Positions 1-8,567 of a stretch of 22,188 bases of DNA are shown here, piece by piece. The stretch comes from a virus. The notes under the pieces were generated by a model. That model saw nothing but the letters and a program-made list of their open reading frames with translations, had not been told where the DNA came from and made no database searches. Position 1 is the first letter of the stretch, and each line of letters starts with the position of its first letter. Location: the IMG/VR virus record IMGVR_UViG_3300046501_000355, positions 1-22,188 of that record; one strand, given 5' to 3'. A program made the position numbers and the translations under genes.

Positions 1-99
1 AATCTCGACAATGAAATCTTGAAAGATGTCCCCAAGTTCCTGGTCATAAGCAGATCCGCCACTAGGGGTGATATATCCCCCTGAAGCAGAGTCACCCAT
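1..99 (-). CDS. Partial phage neck/tail gene, N-terminus only
   Basis: The reading frame opens with ATG at 99-97 and stays open to the window edge, giving 33 residues that begin MGDSASGGYITPSGG and end near DFIVEI. A GGGGT ribosome-binding sequence lies five bases upstream. It starts just after the stop of the preceding neck gene, so it belongs to the same late operon. Its place after the head-tail connector genes suggests a neck or tail-completion protein, but the fragment is too short to assign a family. The rest lies outside the window. Confidence 0.6.
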   Translation of the reverse strand, partial: MGDSASGGYITPSGGSAYDQELGDIFQDFIVEI

Positions 100-102
100 G
101 AT

Positions 103-471
103 TTACCCCAGTGGTTTAAGCTCGCAAATTGCTTTTATAAAACCTTGGCCATAATGCAAATTATCCAACACTTGAGAAACAATGTAGGATTTACCCTTCC
201 ATATAATCTCATCCGCTTTGGTTTTTGCATCACCTGAAGTCAAAGCAAACTGTGTGTGAATATTGAGTGCACCTTTGATCAAGGTACCATCGGCACGGCG
301 ATCCATCTTGAGGCCGTTATTTGTAGTAACGACACCAGAAAAAGGAGTGCTGGTAGTCGTTCCTTGTGGCCGTCCATTATTTCCTACGATGACTTCTGTA
401 CGCTTGCAAATAATGCCCGTGTCCATAAAGTCTGGATCTAGGAGAACATCAGAAACATCAAGTTGAGCCAC
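103..471 (-). CDS. Putative head-tail connector / neck protein, GTG start
   Basis: This 122-residue protein begins at a GTG codon (471-469), preceded by a strong AAGGAG site seven bases away; no nearby ATG has comparable support. The start lies 14 bases inside the end of the upstream gene, typical of coupled phage structural genes. The sequence is beta-rich with no membrane segment (for example FSGVVTTNNGLKMDRR and KGKSYIVSQVLDN), which fits a small head-closure or stopper protein. I do not recognise a named family; the assignment rests on position between the gp10-like protein and the next tail gene, in a region that normally encodes head-tail joining proteins. Confidence 0.6.
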   Translation of the reverse strand: MAQLDVSDVLLDPDFMDTGIICKRTEVIVGNNGRPQGTTTSTPFSGVVTTNNGLKMDRRADGTLIKGALNIHTQFALTSGDAKTKADEIIWKGKSYIVSQVLDNLHYGQGFIKAICELKPLG

Positions 472-1018
472 GTTTAATCTCCTTGTCCTTTTTCATGATG
501 ATGTAAGTTACCGATTTTCTGAGCTCGCCCGTATCGATCAACGGCCGAACAAGACCAGACTCTGCTGGACCAGTTTCAAGCTGTTTAAGATACTGTTTAG
601 CCCCCTTACGTCCACGCCGTGCTCGAGCACGGATTGTGGCCAAAGATAGAGGAGCAAATTCACCATTGACGAAATACATGCGAACAGAGTTCATTGCAGT
701 TGTCCCTGCGGACGCAAGCAACTTCATCATTTTTGGGCTATTACCCTCTAAAGCCGCATCAACCGCTTTAACTAGCTTATCGCCCACCTCGTCTTGCACT
801 TCTTCAACACCAGGAACTAGAAATGGCCGTTCAGGAATATTCATGGCTGGTGAACCGTTTTCCTGAAGGTAGCCAATTTGCGCATTGGTTAGGCCGTCAC
901 CATCGGTTCGAGCCTCACCATGAGGAATACCAACTAATACATCCATTTGCGACAATTCAGCGAAAGCTTGAAAGATATCTGCAAGACCTTTACCAGAAGA
1001 TTTAACACCACTACTCAT
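458..1018 (-). CDS. Putative neck / tail-completion protein (gp10-like or virion-morphogenesis-like)
   Basis: The chosen start (ATG 1018-1016) overlaps the stop of the DUF4054 gene as ATGA, giving 186 residues; an in-frame extension to 1090 exists but has less support. The central segment NIPERPFL, preceded by GYLQENGSP, resembles the 'IP.RPFL' core of HK97 gp10-like and Mu virion-morphogenesis proteins, which act at the head-tail junction. The C-terminal half has basic helices (RARARRGRKGAKQYLKQLE) and the motif LIDTGELRKSVTY; an 'L-DTG-L--S' segment is common near the C-terminus of this group. Family assignment is by motif recognition and position only. Confidence 0.65.
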   Translation of the reverse strand: MSSGVKSSGKGLADIFQAFAELSQMDVLVGIPHGEARTDGDGLTNAQIGYLQENGSPAMNIPERPFLVPGVEEVQDEVGDKLVKAVDAALEGNSPKMMKLLASAGTTAMNSVRMYFVNGEFAPLSLATIRARARRGRKGAKQYLKQLETGPAESGLVRPLIDTGELRKSVTYIIMKKDKEIKRGST

Positions 1019-1401
1019 AGCTGAATGCCTCCAGCGCCTGCCATCATCATTAACTGATAAAACTGAACGCCCCATGTGGTTTGGTTCCAATGGCCCGCAT
1101 CTGCAATAAGTACACCTGAAACATCCATAGACTTTGAAACACCATCAACTGATTTAGATGTCTCATTACCTACGATCTTTCCGGCATCACCGCCAATGCT
1201 TGCAGCATTCATCCCACGCCGATAAAGCGTAAGATAATGAGCAATAAACAATGTCAAACCGTAATCAAGCGTATCCTCCCAACGTTCTGGGCGAAGTAAC
1301 TTTTTTCCAAGGTTTAAATAGAAATTAAACTGAAATGATGGATATTGCGTTGTATCAGCAAAAGCCGGCATTTCTTCACGAAAAGAGGATTCACTGATCA
1401 T
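1015..1401 (-). CDS. DUF4054-like head-tail connector protein
   Basis: This 128-residue protein has the layout of DUF4054 phage connectors: an N-terminal FREEMPAFADTTQYPSFQFNFYL, then a helix WEDTLDYGLTLFIAHYLTLYRRG and a glycine-rich tail. In related phages this protein adds to the portal vertex after packaging. It follows the coiled-coil protein gene by three bases and overlaps the next gene by four (ATGA), so all are translated from one transcript. The start is ATG 1401-1399 with AGGA ten bases upstream. Confidence 0.75.
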   Translation of the reverse strand: MISESSFREEMPAFADTTQYPSFQFNFYLNLGKKLLRPERWEDTLDYGLTLFIAHYLTLYRRGMNAASIGGDAGKIVGNETSKSVDGVSKSMDVSGVLIADAGHWNQTTWGVQFYQLMMMAGAGGIQL

Positions 1402-1404
1402 GGT

Positions 1405-1890
1405 TTAGGTTTCCTTTGGCACGTCTTTTTCTTTTGCTGGGGCTGCTTTGGCTGCATCGGCTTTTAACTTGGCGATTTCTTTATCGCGGTCATTAATCAC
1501 CTTCTGAGCTTGCTCAAGAGCAGAGGTTGACGCTTCTACTTGGGTTTGAAGCTCTTTAGCAGACTGGATTTTAAGATCACTGAGCTCTTTATCCTTCGCC
1601 TTCATTTCTTCGCCATGTTTGAAGATTTGCTTCTCCGCTACATCAAGCTGAATTTGCATTGTTGCAAGCTCACTATCTTTTTGCTTAATGATCTCTTCAA
1701 GTTCACTAGCATAGGCCGAATGTGCTGGGATCTCTTGAGAATGAGCCGCCACAAACCAGTGCTCAGCAATCTCTTTCTCTACTTCCTGAAGTCCAGCTTG
1801 TAACACAACTGTTTTAGCTTCCCCTTGGTCATCACGACCAAGGTTCACTGTTAGCTGTTTGCTTAAAAGAATTTGTACTAACTCAGACAT
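1405..1890 (-). CDS. Coiled-coil phage structural protein (STY1053-like)
   Basis: The 161-residue product has a short globular N-terminus (about 1-50), including the phrase EIAEHWFVAAHS that I associate with STY1053-family phage proteins. A long charged helix follows (about residues 60-145) with heptad-like hydrophobics, then an Ala/Lys/Pro-rich tail. It lies between the major capsid and connector genes. AAGGA sits six bases before the ATG. Its precise role in head assembly is not known; the coiled coil is seen directly, while the family name is from recollection. Confidence 0.7.
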   Translation of the reverse strand: MSELVQILLSKQLTVNLGRDDQGEAKTVVLQAGLQEVEKEIAEHWFVAAHSQEIPAHSAYASELEEIIKQKDSELATMQIQLDVAEKQIFKHGEEMKAKDKELSDLKIQSAKELQTQVEASTSALEQAQKVINDRDKEIAKLKADAAKAAPAKEKDVPKET

Positions 1891-1899
1891 AACAATTCC

Positions 1900-2925
1900 T
1901 TATAGACCATCAGCGTAATAAGCAGTTTCAGGGTAAACCCATTCAACAACACCTAAACGGCCAAAGTAGGTTGTGATTTGACGAATACCGCGATATTCAA
2001 TTGGTGTGCGTTGTAAAGGAACAAGTGGGAAGCGCACACGATCCTCAGCTTGTGTATAGGTCAGCATACGGTCAGTACCACCAACACCACGTTTTACACA
2101 CCACTTAGAAGGCTGAATATCAAGTGGTCGGCCATTCACAGAGTTACTTAAGCTGTTGAGCTTCAAGAACTCAAGAATAGAGATATTCCCGGCTTCGCTG
2201 ACAACTCGCGATGTTAAGAAGCTAAATTGCACAGGTGGTAATAAAAGCTTATCTGGACAGACAGCAAAACCAGACGCTACCCATGCATTATTTAAGATGA
2301 GATTTACATCATCTAAGATTTCCTGAGGTGCGGCTAATTTCCAGTTTTTATTAACGTTTGTTGCACCCACTTTTGATGAGTTTAAAAGACCTTCCACACC
2401 AAGAGTGTCATCACCGATATATACCTGCTCATCAATATCCATTTGATATTTCAGGTTCATACCTTTGTATTTTTGGCTATCTACAGGACGACCAATAGCG
2501 CGTGCAGATTCCAGTTCAGGAATGGTATAGCCAATTTCCATACCCCAAAGGCTTAATGGCTGTGCTGTCTTACCAATATCCAAAGCAATACCGGCAATCG
2601 CATCTGAATTTTTACCAATCCATGATTTGCCTGTAGGAGAAGGACCACCAGCTGCAGCAAATGTTGAGTTAGTGAATGACGATACTTCATCAGCAATTGA
2701 TACATCTGAGCGCAAATCAATATCACGGCCCCATGTAATGTTTGCTAATGGGTCGTGCAATGTTTGGTCTAGGCGTTCCAATTCACCTAAAAGAAATGCA
2801 CCAGTACTATCGATCGTACGTGCATCGAAAGTATGCATAGTGCCTGTATCGCGTGTACGTGCACGGATCGGTTGCCCCATTGCTACGGCTTGATCCATGG
2901 TCGAAGCTAAGAGTAATTTACTCAT
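1900..2925 (-). CDS. Major capsid protein, DUF2184 family
   Basis: At 341 residues this has the size of a DUF2184 capsid protein. Recognisable segments are the N-terminal MHTFDARTIDSTGAFLLGELERLD, the central SLWGMEIGYTIPELESA, the YIGDDTLGVEGLLN segment and the C-terminal PLVPLQRTPIEYRG followed by VEWVYPETAYY. Proteins of this family adopt the HK97 capsid fold and form the procapsid shell. Its place directly after the cement protein and downstream of the DUF2213 protease-scaffold supports this. GGAG lies about eleven bases before the ATG. Confidence 0.88.
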   Translation of the reverse strand: MSKLLLASTMDQAVAMGQPIRARTRDTGTMHTFDARTIDSTGAFLLGELERLDQTLHDPLANITWGRDIDLRSDVSIADEVSSFTNSTFAAAGGPSPTGKSWIGKNSDAIAGIALDIGKTAQPLSLWGMEIGYTIPELESARAIGRPVDSQKYKGMNLKYQMDIDEQVYIGDDTLGVEGLLNSSKVGATNVNKNWKLAAPQEILDDVNLILNNAWVASGFAVCPDKLLLPPVQFSFLTSRVVSEAGNISILEFLKLNSLSNSVNGRPLDIQPSKWCVKRGVGGTDRMLTYTQAEDRVRFPLVPLQRTPIEYRGIRQITTYFGRLGVVEWVYPETAYYADGL

Positions 2926-2940
2926 GTTTTTATATTCTCC

Positions 2941-2960
2941 AGGCGTAAAAAAAGACGCCT
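2941..2960 (-). other. Hairpin between cement and major capsid genes
   Basis: AGGCGT (2941-2946) and ACGCCT (2955-2960) form a six-base stem around an eight-base loop of mostly A (T on the transcribed strand). It lies in the 64-base gap between the cement gene stop and the capsid start. The T-run is in the loop and no U-tract follows the stem, so it is not a standard terminator. It could be an mRNA stability or processing element. Confidence 0.35.
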
Positions 2961-2989
2961 ATAGCGCCGTGATTTACGTCAAAAATAAA

Positions 2990-3466
2990 TTAGATGTTGT
3001 AAGAGATTTCTACATTGCCTTGTGCATCTGCATCATGCATAAACATGGCATTTTTGATTTCGATTGTATTTGCACCATCAGCAATTGCTTCAATCCCACC
3101 GATCGGCTTTAGATCCGAGCCTGTGGCAACACGCACATAAACTTTACCAGCCGTTTTTGCTGACCCCACATTACATTTAACAGTCATGTAACCACGGCGC
3201 ATAACATCATGGATAATGCCTGACTGAGGAACTGCAGCGCCGATACCATTTAACGCAGATTGAGTTGGATATGAGCGAACAATCAAACCATATACATCTG
3301 TATCTGCAGCTTCTAAAGGAACAAAACCTAAAGCTGTCAATTTTCCAAAAATACCAAACGCCCCAAAATTACCTTTGGCAATATGTGCCTCAACTGTAGA
3401 GTGCGCTTTTCGTGAAATATCACCCGGAATGCCTGAAGGCATACGATATAAAAATGAATTACCCAT
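2990..3466 (-). CDS. Capsid cement / decoration protein (Gp24-like)
   Basis: The 158-residue protein is glycine-rich and beta-rich, opening MGNSFLYRMPSGIPGDISR, a start typical of the structural cement (decoration) proteins encoded just before DUF2184 capsid proteins. Such proteins bind the outside of the expanded capsid. The start ATG lies one base after the stop of the protease gene, indicating translational coupling. The C-terminal half (KVYVRVATGSDLKPIGGIEA) looks like a small beta barrel. No membrane segment is present. Confidence 0.75.
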   Translation of the reverse strand: MGNSFLYRMPSGIPGDISRKAHSTVEAHIAKGNFGAFGIFGKLTALGFVPLEAADTDVYGLIVRSYPTQSALNGIGAAVPQSGIIHDVMRRGYMTVKCNVGSAKTAGKVYVRVATGSDLKPIGGIEAIADGANTIEIKNAMFMHDADAQGNVEISYNI

Positions 3467-3467
3467 T

Positions 3468-4784
3468 TTATTGCTTTCCTTTGTTTGACCAGTATTCGCG
3501 GTTAATTTTGTTCATTTCTGCCGGTGTAATTGGTGCACGGCCAAAATCACGGGTAGAAATACCAGAACGTACACCTGCAGAATTGTTTTGATGCTTGATG
3601 AGTTCAGATGCTCCAATAAATGCGGCATCAATGGTGTGAACGGGCATTGTGTCAAAATTAGGATTAGCCCCGACAAATGGCGCTAACGCTTTTTGACCGT
3701 CTGCTGTAGCGTGAGCTTGCTTTAATACATTTCGCTTTGTGTTTAAAACGGCTGGACCATTGTTTGCACTGTCGAAAGTAGGCATCTTAAAGCCTGGTAA
3801 TAAAACTTCAGCTCGCGATAAAACCTCTTGAAGGGAGTCACCGGTATGATTCTGAATACCTTGTTCTGATAATTTCTGAGCTTGTTCAGCCTCCAAAACA
3901 TCATCTTCGGTTTCTTTACGTTTACCGTCGCCTTCTTCGTCGTCATCATCTTCGGTTTCTGTTTCAGAATCCTTGGTTTTTTTCTTTTCCAATTTTGACA
4001 ATCGCTTATCAATTGTTTGGATTGTTTTGAGAGCTTTCAAGAGTTCTCGATTTAGAGCTGCATCATTGGTTTTACCGCCGCCTTCGTCGTCATCATCTTC
4101 ATCTTCTGTCTCGGATTCCTCCTCATCAGTGCTTTTGGCCTTGTCTAAAGCCTCATCAATTGTACGTTTAGCTTTGCGTAAGCTATCCAACCAGCCTTTA
4201 TTAGGTTTAGGCATAAAACTATCTCCGATTTTACAACGCGACCCACAACGCCCCTTTTTAACAAGGGCAATGTGATTTCCAAAAATATTTGTTTGAATCC
4301 CTTTACCTACGCTAATTTCCGTGTAATCAGCGTCATACCCTAGAGAGATTTCAACCTTTCCCTTCATCACAGCATCAATCATGTCTTTATCTGTAATGAG
4401 CAGATCCGCCACCATACAATCGGAATCTTCATCTGTACCCCGGCGAACATCGTGTGCTGTGCCGTTTGAAAGTTGCTTCCAATTTTCTGGTGTTACCCAA
4501 TCTTTAGGATGATCATCCGTGACCGGTTTACCTTCAAAACTTGCGATCGTACGTGGGTCAAATAGAACATCTTCACCACGTTCAATAATGATTAGACCTG
4601 AGTTGTCAGCAGTAACTGGCACCTCACCATCGCCGTATAGCAATTTACCTATCCGAGCTAATGGCACATCTCGACAAAGCAAATAACCTTCTGGGGTAGT
4701 TTCCCGTGTCCGCCCAATTTGGCCAGTAGTGTAGAAATTGGATCTATCTACAGTGGCCTTTGATTTAGGTTTCTTTTTAAACAT
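3468..4784 (-). CDS. Prohead protease-scaffold fusion (DUF2213)
   Basis: This 438-residue protein combines two functions. Residues about 1-190 match DUF2213: SFEGKPVTDDHP (His92), VEISLGYDAD (Ser147) and NHIALVKKGR (His171) are candidate catalytic residues of a herpesvirus-type Ser-His-His protease. Residues about 200-300 hold two acidic blocks (EEESETEDEDDDDEGGGK and SETETEDDDDEEGDGK) on either side of a basic coiled-coil-like helix, as expected of a scaffold removed during maturation. The C-terminal part (about 310-438) would contact the capsid protein. AAGG lies just upstream of the ATG and a terminator precedes the gene. The protease call is by family motif; cleavage has not been shown. 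Confidence 0.8.
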   Translation of the reverse strand: MFKKKPKSKATVDRSNFYTTGQIGRTRETTPEGYLLCRDVPLARIGKLLYGDGEVPVTADNSGLIIIERGEDVLFDPRTIASFEGKPVTDDHPKDWVTPENWKQLSNGTAHDVRRGTDEDSDCMVADLLITDKDMIDAVMKGKVEISLGYDADYTEISVGKGIQTNIFGNHIALVKKGRCGSRCKIGDSFMPKPNKGWLDSLRKAKRTIDEALDKAKSTDEEESETEDEDDDDEGGGKTNDAALNRELLKALKTIQTIDKRLSKLEKKKTKDSETETEDDDDEEGDGKRKETEDDVLEAEQAQKLSEQGIQNHTGDSLQEVLSRAEVLLPGFKMPTFDSANNGPAVLNTKRNVLKQAHATADGQKALAPFVGANPNFDTMPVHTIDAAFIGASELIKHQNNSAGVRSGISTRDFGRAPITPAEMNKINREYWSNKGKQ

Positions 4785-4806
4785 GGTTCACCTTTTTTCA
4801 GGCATT

Positions 4807-4828
4807 AAAAAACCACCCGAAGGTGGCT
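4807..4828 (-). terminator. Intrinsic terminator with UUCG loop after MuF-like gene
   Basis: Read on the minus strand, CCACC-TTCG-GGTGG forms a five-base stem closed by a UUCG tetraloop and is followed by TTTTTT. It touches the stop of the MuF-like gene and precedes the protease-scaffold gene. It lies within the late operon, so it must be read through for capsid genes to be expressed, or it is partial. Confidence 0.75.
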
Positions 4829-5559
4829 TAAAGTTCTGGAATAACTGGTTCTGGATAACACCGGCAATTGGGTAAACACCCTGCATGACCAGTAAGTCGA
4901 TCTAACGTTGGAGGCTTATTCCAATTTACAAACTTCCCACTCATTCCCTCATGACTTGGCCTTACATCGCCGTCTTCACTGGTTCGCCAGATATACCCCT
5001 CAGAACCTAGATTCTCTGCTCTAGCTTGTGTGAATACGCATGAAGCACGACTAACCTCAGTACGTGCAATTGTATTTGCTCTGGATCGAGTCACACGCCC
5101 CGTAGCCATGATCAATCCGGCTATCTCACTTGAACGGTTGCCCTCAATTAGTGATCGAGTAGATAGGTCATGAATACGCTGTGCTGCATCAAGTGGTAAA
5201 GACTTAATAAGTCGCACTTGATCATTTAAGAGTTGTTGATATACAGCACCGGTATCAGTATTGCGGATCTGCTCTCTAACTCCACGCGAAAGATCATTTG
5301 CATAGATAAGCCAAGTTTTCTCATCACGTAGTGCAACATCGGTAATAATTCGACCTGCTGCATTTTGTGCCCAATGGTGGAGAGTATTTGCATAATCATT
5401 TAATGAGGCCGCCATTAAAGGATATGTGCTCGGATCATTTACATCAAAGCCCTTAACAATGGTATCCACATAACCAGCAATCTTTCTAAGCTGCTGGCTG
5501 TAACGTATCTCTGTCTTTCTCGCTAGATTCGGCGTTATCCGACTTATTTGGTTCTTCAT
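4828..5559 (-). CDS. MuF / SPP1 gp7-like minor head protein
   Basis: The product has the C-terminal signature of the MuF family: ARTEVSRA (about 165-172), WRTSEDGDVRPSHEG (about 191-205) and GCLPNCRCYPEP (about 227-238), the last with closely spaced cysteines. MuF proteins are minor head proteins that go into the capsid and act early in head assembly or ejection. The frame is open to 5616, but ATG 5559 has AAGG eight bases upstream and gives a normal N-terminus (MKNQISRITPNLARK), so I use it (243 residues). The first 74 bases overlap the end of the portal gene in another frame. Confidence 0.82.
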   Translation of the reverse strand: MKNQISRITPNLARKTEIRYSQQLRKIAGYVDTIVKGFDVNDPSTYPLMAASLNDYANTLHHWAQNAAGRIITDVALRDEKTWLIYANDLSRGVREQIRNTDTGAVYQQLLNDQVRLIKSLPLDAAQRIHDLSTRSLIEGNRSSEIAGLIMATGRVTRSRANTIARTEVSRASCVFTQARAENLGSEGYIWRTSEDGDVRPSHEGMSGKFVNWNKPPTLDRLTGHAGCLPNCRCYPEPVIPEL

Positions 5560-6898
5560 CGTCATAACCTTCATTTGGCGGTGGTGGATCATCTTCAGCC
5601 TGGTTAATTTCCTCATCAGTTATATGTGAGAAAATACCAGTAGATTCACTAGACTGGCGCAATTCTTTTAACGCCGTTTGACGTGAGATGATTCCAGATT
5701 CTTCAACCTTCGTAACTGCCTCAGCCACTTTTGCAGCAATACTTGCCTTTTTCTCGTCATCAATTTGCCACAATGAAGCAAAATCAAACTTAAATGAACT
5801 TGGTAAAGGCTTACCTAATTTTGACCGAGAAACAACTTCAAGCAACTTATGCAACGGCGTACGCATACGCCCTTCCTGTTGTTGGTTGATATTGTCGTAA
5901 TAGTTGGAAAGGTCAGATTCACCAGTAGCATTAAAACCTGCAGGCGATTGGCCAAATAATCGAATTAATGGAATACCTAAAGCTCCAGCAATTTGCTGGC
6001 CGAATTGCATCAGAATACTATCAAGCCCAGTAAAACTATATTGGTGTGCCTCATAAGTATCTTCAGCATCCATCAAGGTCATGCCTTCATTAGACTGCCA
6101 TAGTCGGATTTGGTTAATTTGCTTAACAAGAGCCTCATATAATGGTCCTCCTGCAGCAATGAGGCTACGCAACCCTTTAACTTTATAAGTCCTCAAATGA
6201 GCCTTATAGATAAGCTGACCAGCACCTAAAGTTGCACTATCGAAAATAGTTAAACGATCCTCAAGACGCTCAATGACTGATTGGCCCCATAAGTTTTCCG
6301 CAATAGCTTGCCAATATGGAAGTTTTACCCCATCCATTCGCATTACACGGGAATAATGAATTCGTTGATTACAAAGCCCCACTGAATCCGTAATGACATC
6401 GTAATACTTAGGCATCCCATAATCAGGGCCATATTCAGTAACAAGATCTTGAAGGTCTGGTAGAACCATCCAACGATCAAGAACCAATAAGCCTTTAAAC
6501 TGGTCTTTACCAATCGTATTGATATTTAGCGGTGTAGAAACATTCTGACCATCAATTAACATTACGGCGATAGCACCGCCGTATAGTCTGGACCAACGAA
6601 TTGTTTCATTGATCTTATCCCATACTTGTAAGCGGTCTAGTTCCTGGTTGATTGATTCAACATGTTCTGGATCTTCCATGCCACGGATATTGATCCCCTC
6701 ACGGGTCATATCATCGGCAACCACATCTACAGCTTGGCCAACCACCCAGCTAGAACGATACATAGCCTCAAGCTTTAAGCGGTCGCGGCTAGTATAGTTA
6801 AAACCATAAGTTGATTGATCATGCTGGTTCCCTGAACCCAACCCAACGCGAGCGGCAAAGTTCTGGAATGAATCTTTTGTAAATTTAATTAAGCCCAT
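5486..6898 (-). CDS. Portal protein, DUF1073 family
   Basis: The 470-residue protein carries DUF1073 portal features: GFNYTSRDRLKLEAMYRSSWVVGQAVD near the N-terminus, WSRLYGGAIAVMLIDGQ, and GIPLIRLFGQSPAGFNATGESDLSNYYDNI in the C-terminal half. Portal proteins form the dodecameric ring through which DNA is packaged and to which terminase docks. The gene directly follows terminase large, the usual order. The acidic, Pro-rich tail (DDPPPPNEGYDDEE) overlaps the start of the MuF-like gene. Pfam and NCBI labels for this family can mention the anti-CBASS protein Acb1; position and length make a portal function far more likely here. Confidence 0.88.
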   Translation of the reverse strand: MGLIKFTKDSFQNFAARVGLGSGNQHDQSTYGFNYTSRDRLKLEAMYRSSWVVGQAVDVVADDMTREGINIRGMEDPEHVESINQELDRLQVWDKINETIRWSRLYGGAIAVMLIDGQNVSTPLNINTIGKDQFKGLLVLDRWMVLPDLQDLVTEYGPDYGMPKYYDVITDSVGLCNQRIHYSRVMRMDGVKLPYWQAIAENLWGQSVIERLEDRLTIFDSATLGAGQLIYKAHLRTYKVKGLRSLIAAGGPLYEALVKQINQIRLWQSNEGMTLMDAEDTYEAHQYSFTGLDSILMQFGQQIAGALGIPLIRLFGQSPAGFNATGESDLSNYYDNINQQQEGRMRTPLHKLLEVVSRSKLGKPLPSSFKFDFASLWQIDDEKKASIAAKVAEAVTKVEESGIISRQTALKELRQSSESTGIFSHITDEEINQAEDDPPPPNEGYDDEEPNKSDNAESSEKDRDTLQPAA

Positions 6899-6908
6899 AA
6901 CTTTCTCT

Positions 6909-8567
6909 TTATAGCTTGCCCCAAATACTGAGCTCGCCTATCTGTGGGTTAAAACAAATCATGACGCTATCTGCCCGGTTAGGTGACGCCGTGCCATCAG
7001 GCTGTTTATTGACAAGGATTTTCCCAACACCATTTTTTGTATATGTTGGTTGTGATAACTCAGTAGTGAGCAATGCCAATTCCTTAGCATCTATATCTTT
7101 AGTAGATAGTGAAATGATCATGTCTGGATCATAATCACGGCCCTCAAGCGCTCTAAAAGTTTCCTGGAAGCGCAAACGCAATGACCACCAAGACTGGGCT
7201 TTAAGATTGGCGAAAAAGTCTTTATTAAGACGCTTCTCGACCATTTCCCCCTCAGGGTCATAAACTGAACCAGAACCTCGGAAGGATTCGACATTTACTT
7301 CGGGTAATCCCAGTTCACGGCGCTTTTCATTAATTACCCTGGCATCACCACGGCACCCAGCACCAAGACCATCGGCATCGTAAAAAAGCGTATCTATAGA
7401 TTGATCAAAGCAAAGATCCATAGCTTTTTGCGTGGTTCCAAAGATGTCATCACCTTTACCTGACCATGTGGCCAAGTACTTCATGACAACACCATGGCGA
7501 GATGCAAAAGAGTTTTTATCCTTGCCCTCATCGGCAACGTCTAAGCCGCCGATACGATCACCAGTAGGCTCAATTAGAAGCTTTTTGTGCGCATCTAATG
7601 ACGCTTGAATCCAAGCACTAGGAATCAATACACCTTCCACAGATGCTGCATAGTTAATATCAACTTCTTGGGCTAAAACGACATCGTCCAATGTTGCAAG
7701 CTGCTTTTCATACCATGGGTAAATAACTTTGCCGTTATAAGTAACAGTCCAGTTCTTATCCGGGTTAGCTCGCCAAGGCATAGTAAAGACGGCATAACGG
7801 CCGCTGAATCTATCCTGGTGAAATCGGTCACCGATACCGTTTGGTGTAGATCCTTTAATGTGGACGTTCGTGTTTTGCGAGATAGCCGCATCTACAGCTT
7901 CTTGCCGCTCTACGAATGCCCATTCATCCAAAAAGTACATAGTGGTACGACCACCACGGCCGATATTGTCACCAGCTTCACCCGTGATTGTTGCGCCGTT
8001 ATCAGGGTTAATGATGCGCATGTAGTTATCATGCACTTTCTCGACAAAGCCCTTTGGCTTTAACCATTGGGGCATTTTGCTGAACATGTCGCGGAATTTG
8101 TGGAATAGGGTTTTAGGATCACCCTTCTTATCAACTAGTTCCTCTTTACGGCTACCAACTCCCCCCGCAAAACCTTCTACAAATAACCATCTATGCAAAA
8201 AGAAACCCAGCACAACGTAGCTCATGCCTTCGTCACGCGACTTTTCAATCAAGCCGTGTGTTTGTGTGCTCTCCCGCTCAATCAACCAATCTACAAGCTC
8301 GACTTGCTTAGGTCGCAACACAAAGGGAATATTTGCGGGCAATCCAAATGACATACCGCGCGGGTCGTATGTCCAGATCCAATTGTTAAACCAATGTGCC
8401 GGATCTGTGCGGCACTTATATAACTCTGCCTGAATGCTAAGTTCGTTTTGCTCAATGGCTGCCTTGTAGTAATAACGCCGTGTCATCTCAGTCATTACTT
8501 CAGGCAAGCGTACGTTAATAGTCCACTCTTTAATTAAAGGGGCTATTTCATCTAGTGCGTATGTCAT
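6909..8567 (-). CDS. Terminase large subunit
   Basis: At 552 residues this is a full-length packaging motor. The ATPase part shows a Walker-A-like loop EKSRDEGMSY (about 108-117, a deviating form without GKT), a Walker B segment MYFLDEW (about 210-216) and a coupling motif GSTPNG (about 239-244). The nuclease part has GGLDVADEGKD (Asp343), YDADGLGAG (Asp397/399) and NRADSVM (Asp533), fitting an RNase H-fold metal site. It overlaps the small-subunit gene by four bases. The protein would cut concatemeric DNA and pump it into the procapsid through the portal. Confidence 0.9.
   Translation of the reverse strand: MTYALDEIAPLIKEWTINVRLPEVMTEMTRRYYYKAAIEQNELSIQAELYKCRTDPAHWFNNWIWTYDPRGMSFGLPANIPFVLRPKQVELVDWLIERESTQTHGLIEKSRDEGMSYVVLGFFLHRWLFVEGFAGGVGSRKEELVDKKGDPKTLFHKFRDMFSKMPQWLKPKGFVEKVHDNYMRIINPDNGATITGEAGDNIGRGGRTTMYFLDEWAFVERQEAVDAAISQNTNVHIKGSTPNGIGDRFHQDRFSGRYAVFTMPWRANPDKNWTVTYNGKVIYPWYEKQLATLDDVVLAQEVDINYAASVEGVLIPSAWIQASLDAHKKLLIEPTGDRIGGLDVADEGKDKNSFASRHGVVMKYLATWSGKGDDIFGTTQKAMDLCFDQSIDTLFYDADGLGAGCRGDARVINEKRRELGLPEVNVESFRGSGSVYDPEGEMVEKRLNKDFFANLKAQSWWSLRLRFQETFRALEGRDYDPDMIISLSTKDIDAKELALLTTELSQPTYTKNGVGKILVNKQPDGTASPNRADSVMICFNPQIGELSIWGKL

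Noticed and set aside
1019-1090. Extension of the gp10-like gene to 1090
   Set aside because: It lies inside the preceding gene; ATG 1018 forms the usual ATGA overlap.
2627-3112. Plus-strand open frames inside the capsid and cement genes
   Set aside because: Antisense shadows with no recognisable product or ribosome-binding site.
3743-4275. Open frames on both strands across the acidic region of the protease-scaffold gene
   Set aside because: They arise from the Asp/Glu/Ser-rich codons of the real gene; the products are low complexity and lack start signals.
5560-5616. Longer N-terminus of the MuF-like protein from 5616
   Set aside because: The extra residues are an out-of-frame copy of the portal tail; ATG 5559 is better spaced from AAGG.
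5486-6898. Reading the DUF1073 protein as an anti-CBASS Acb1 enzyme
   Set aside because: Family labels can suggest this, but length, position between terminase and MuF and the portal motifs indicate a portal protein.
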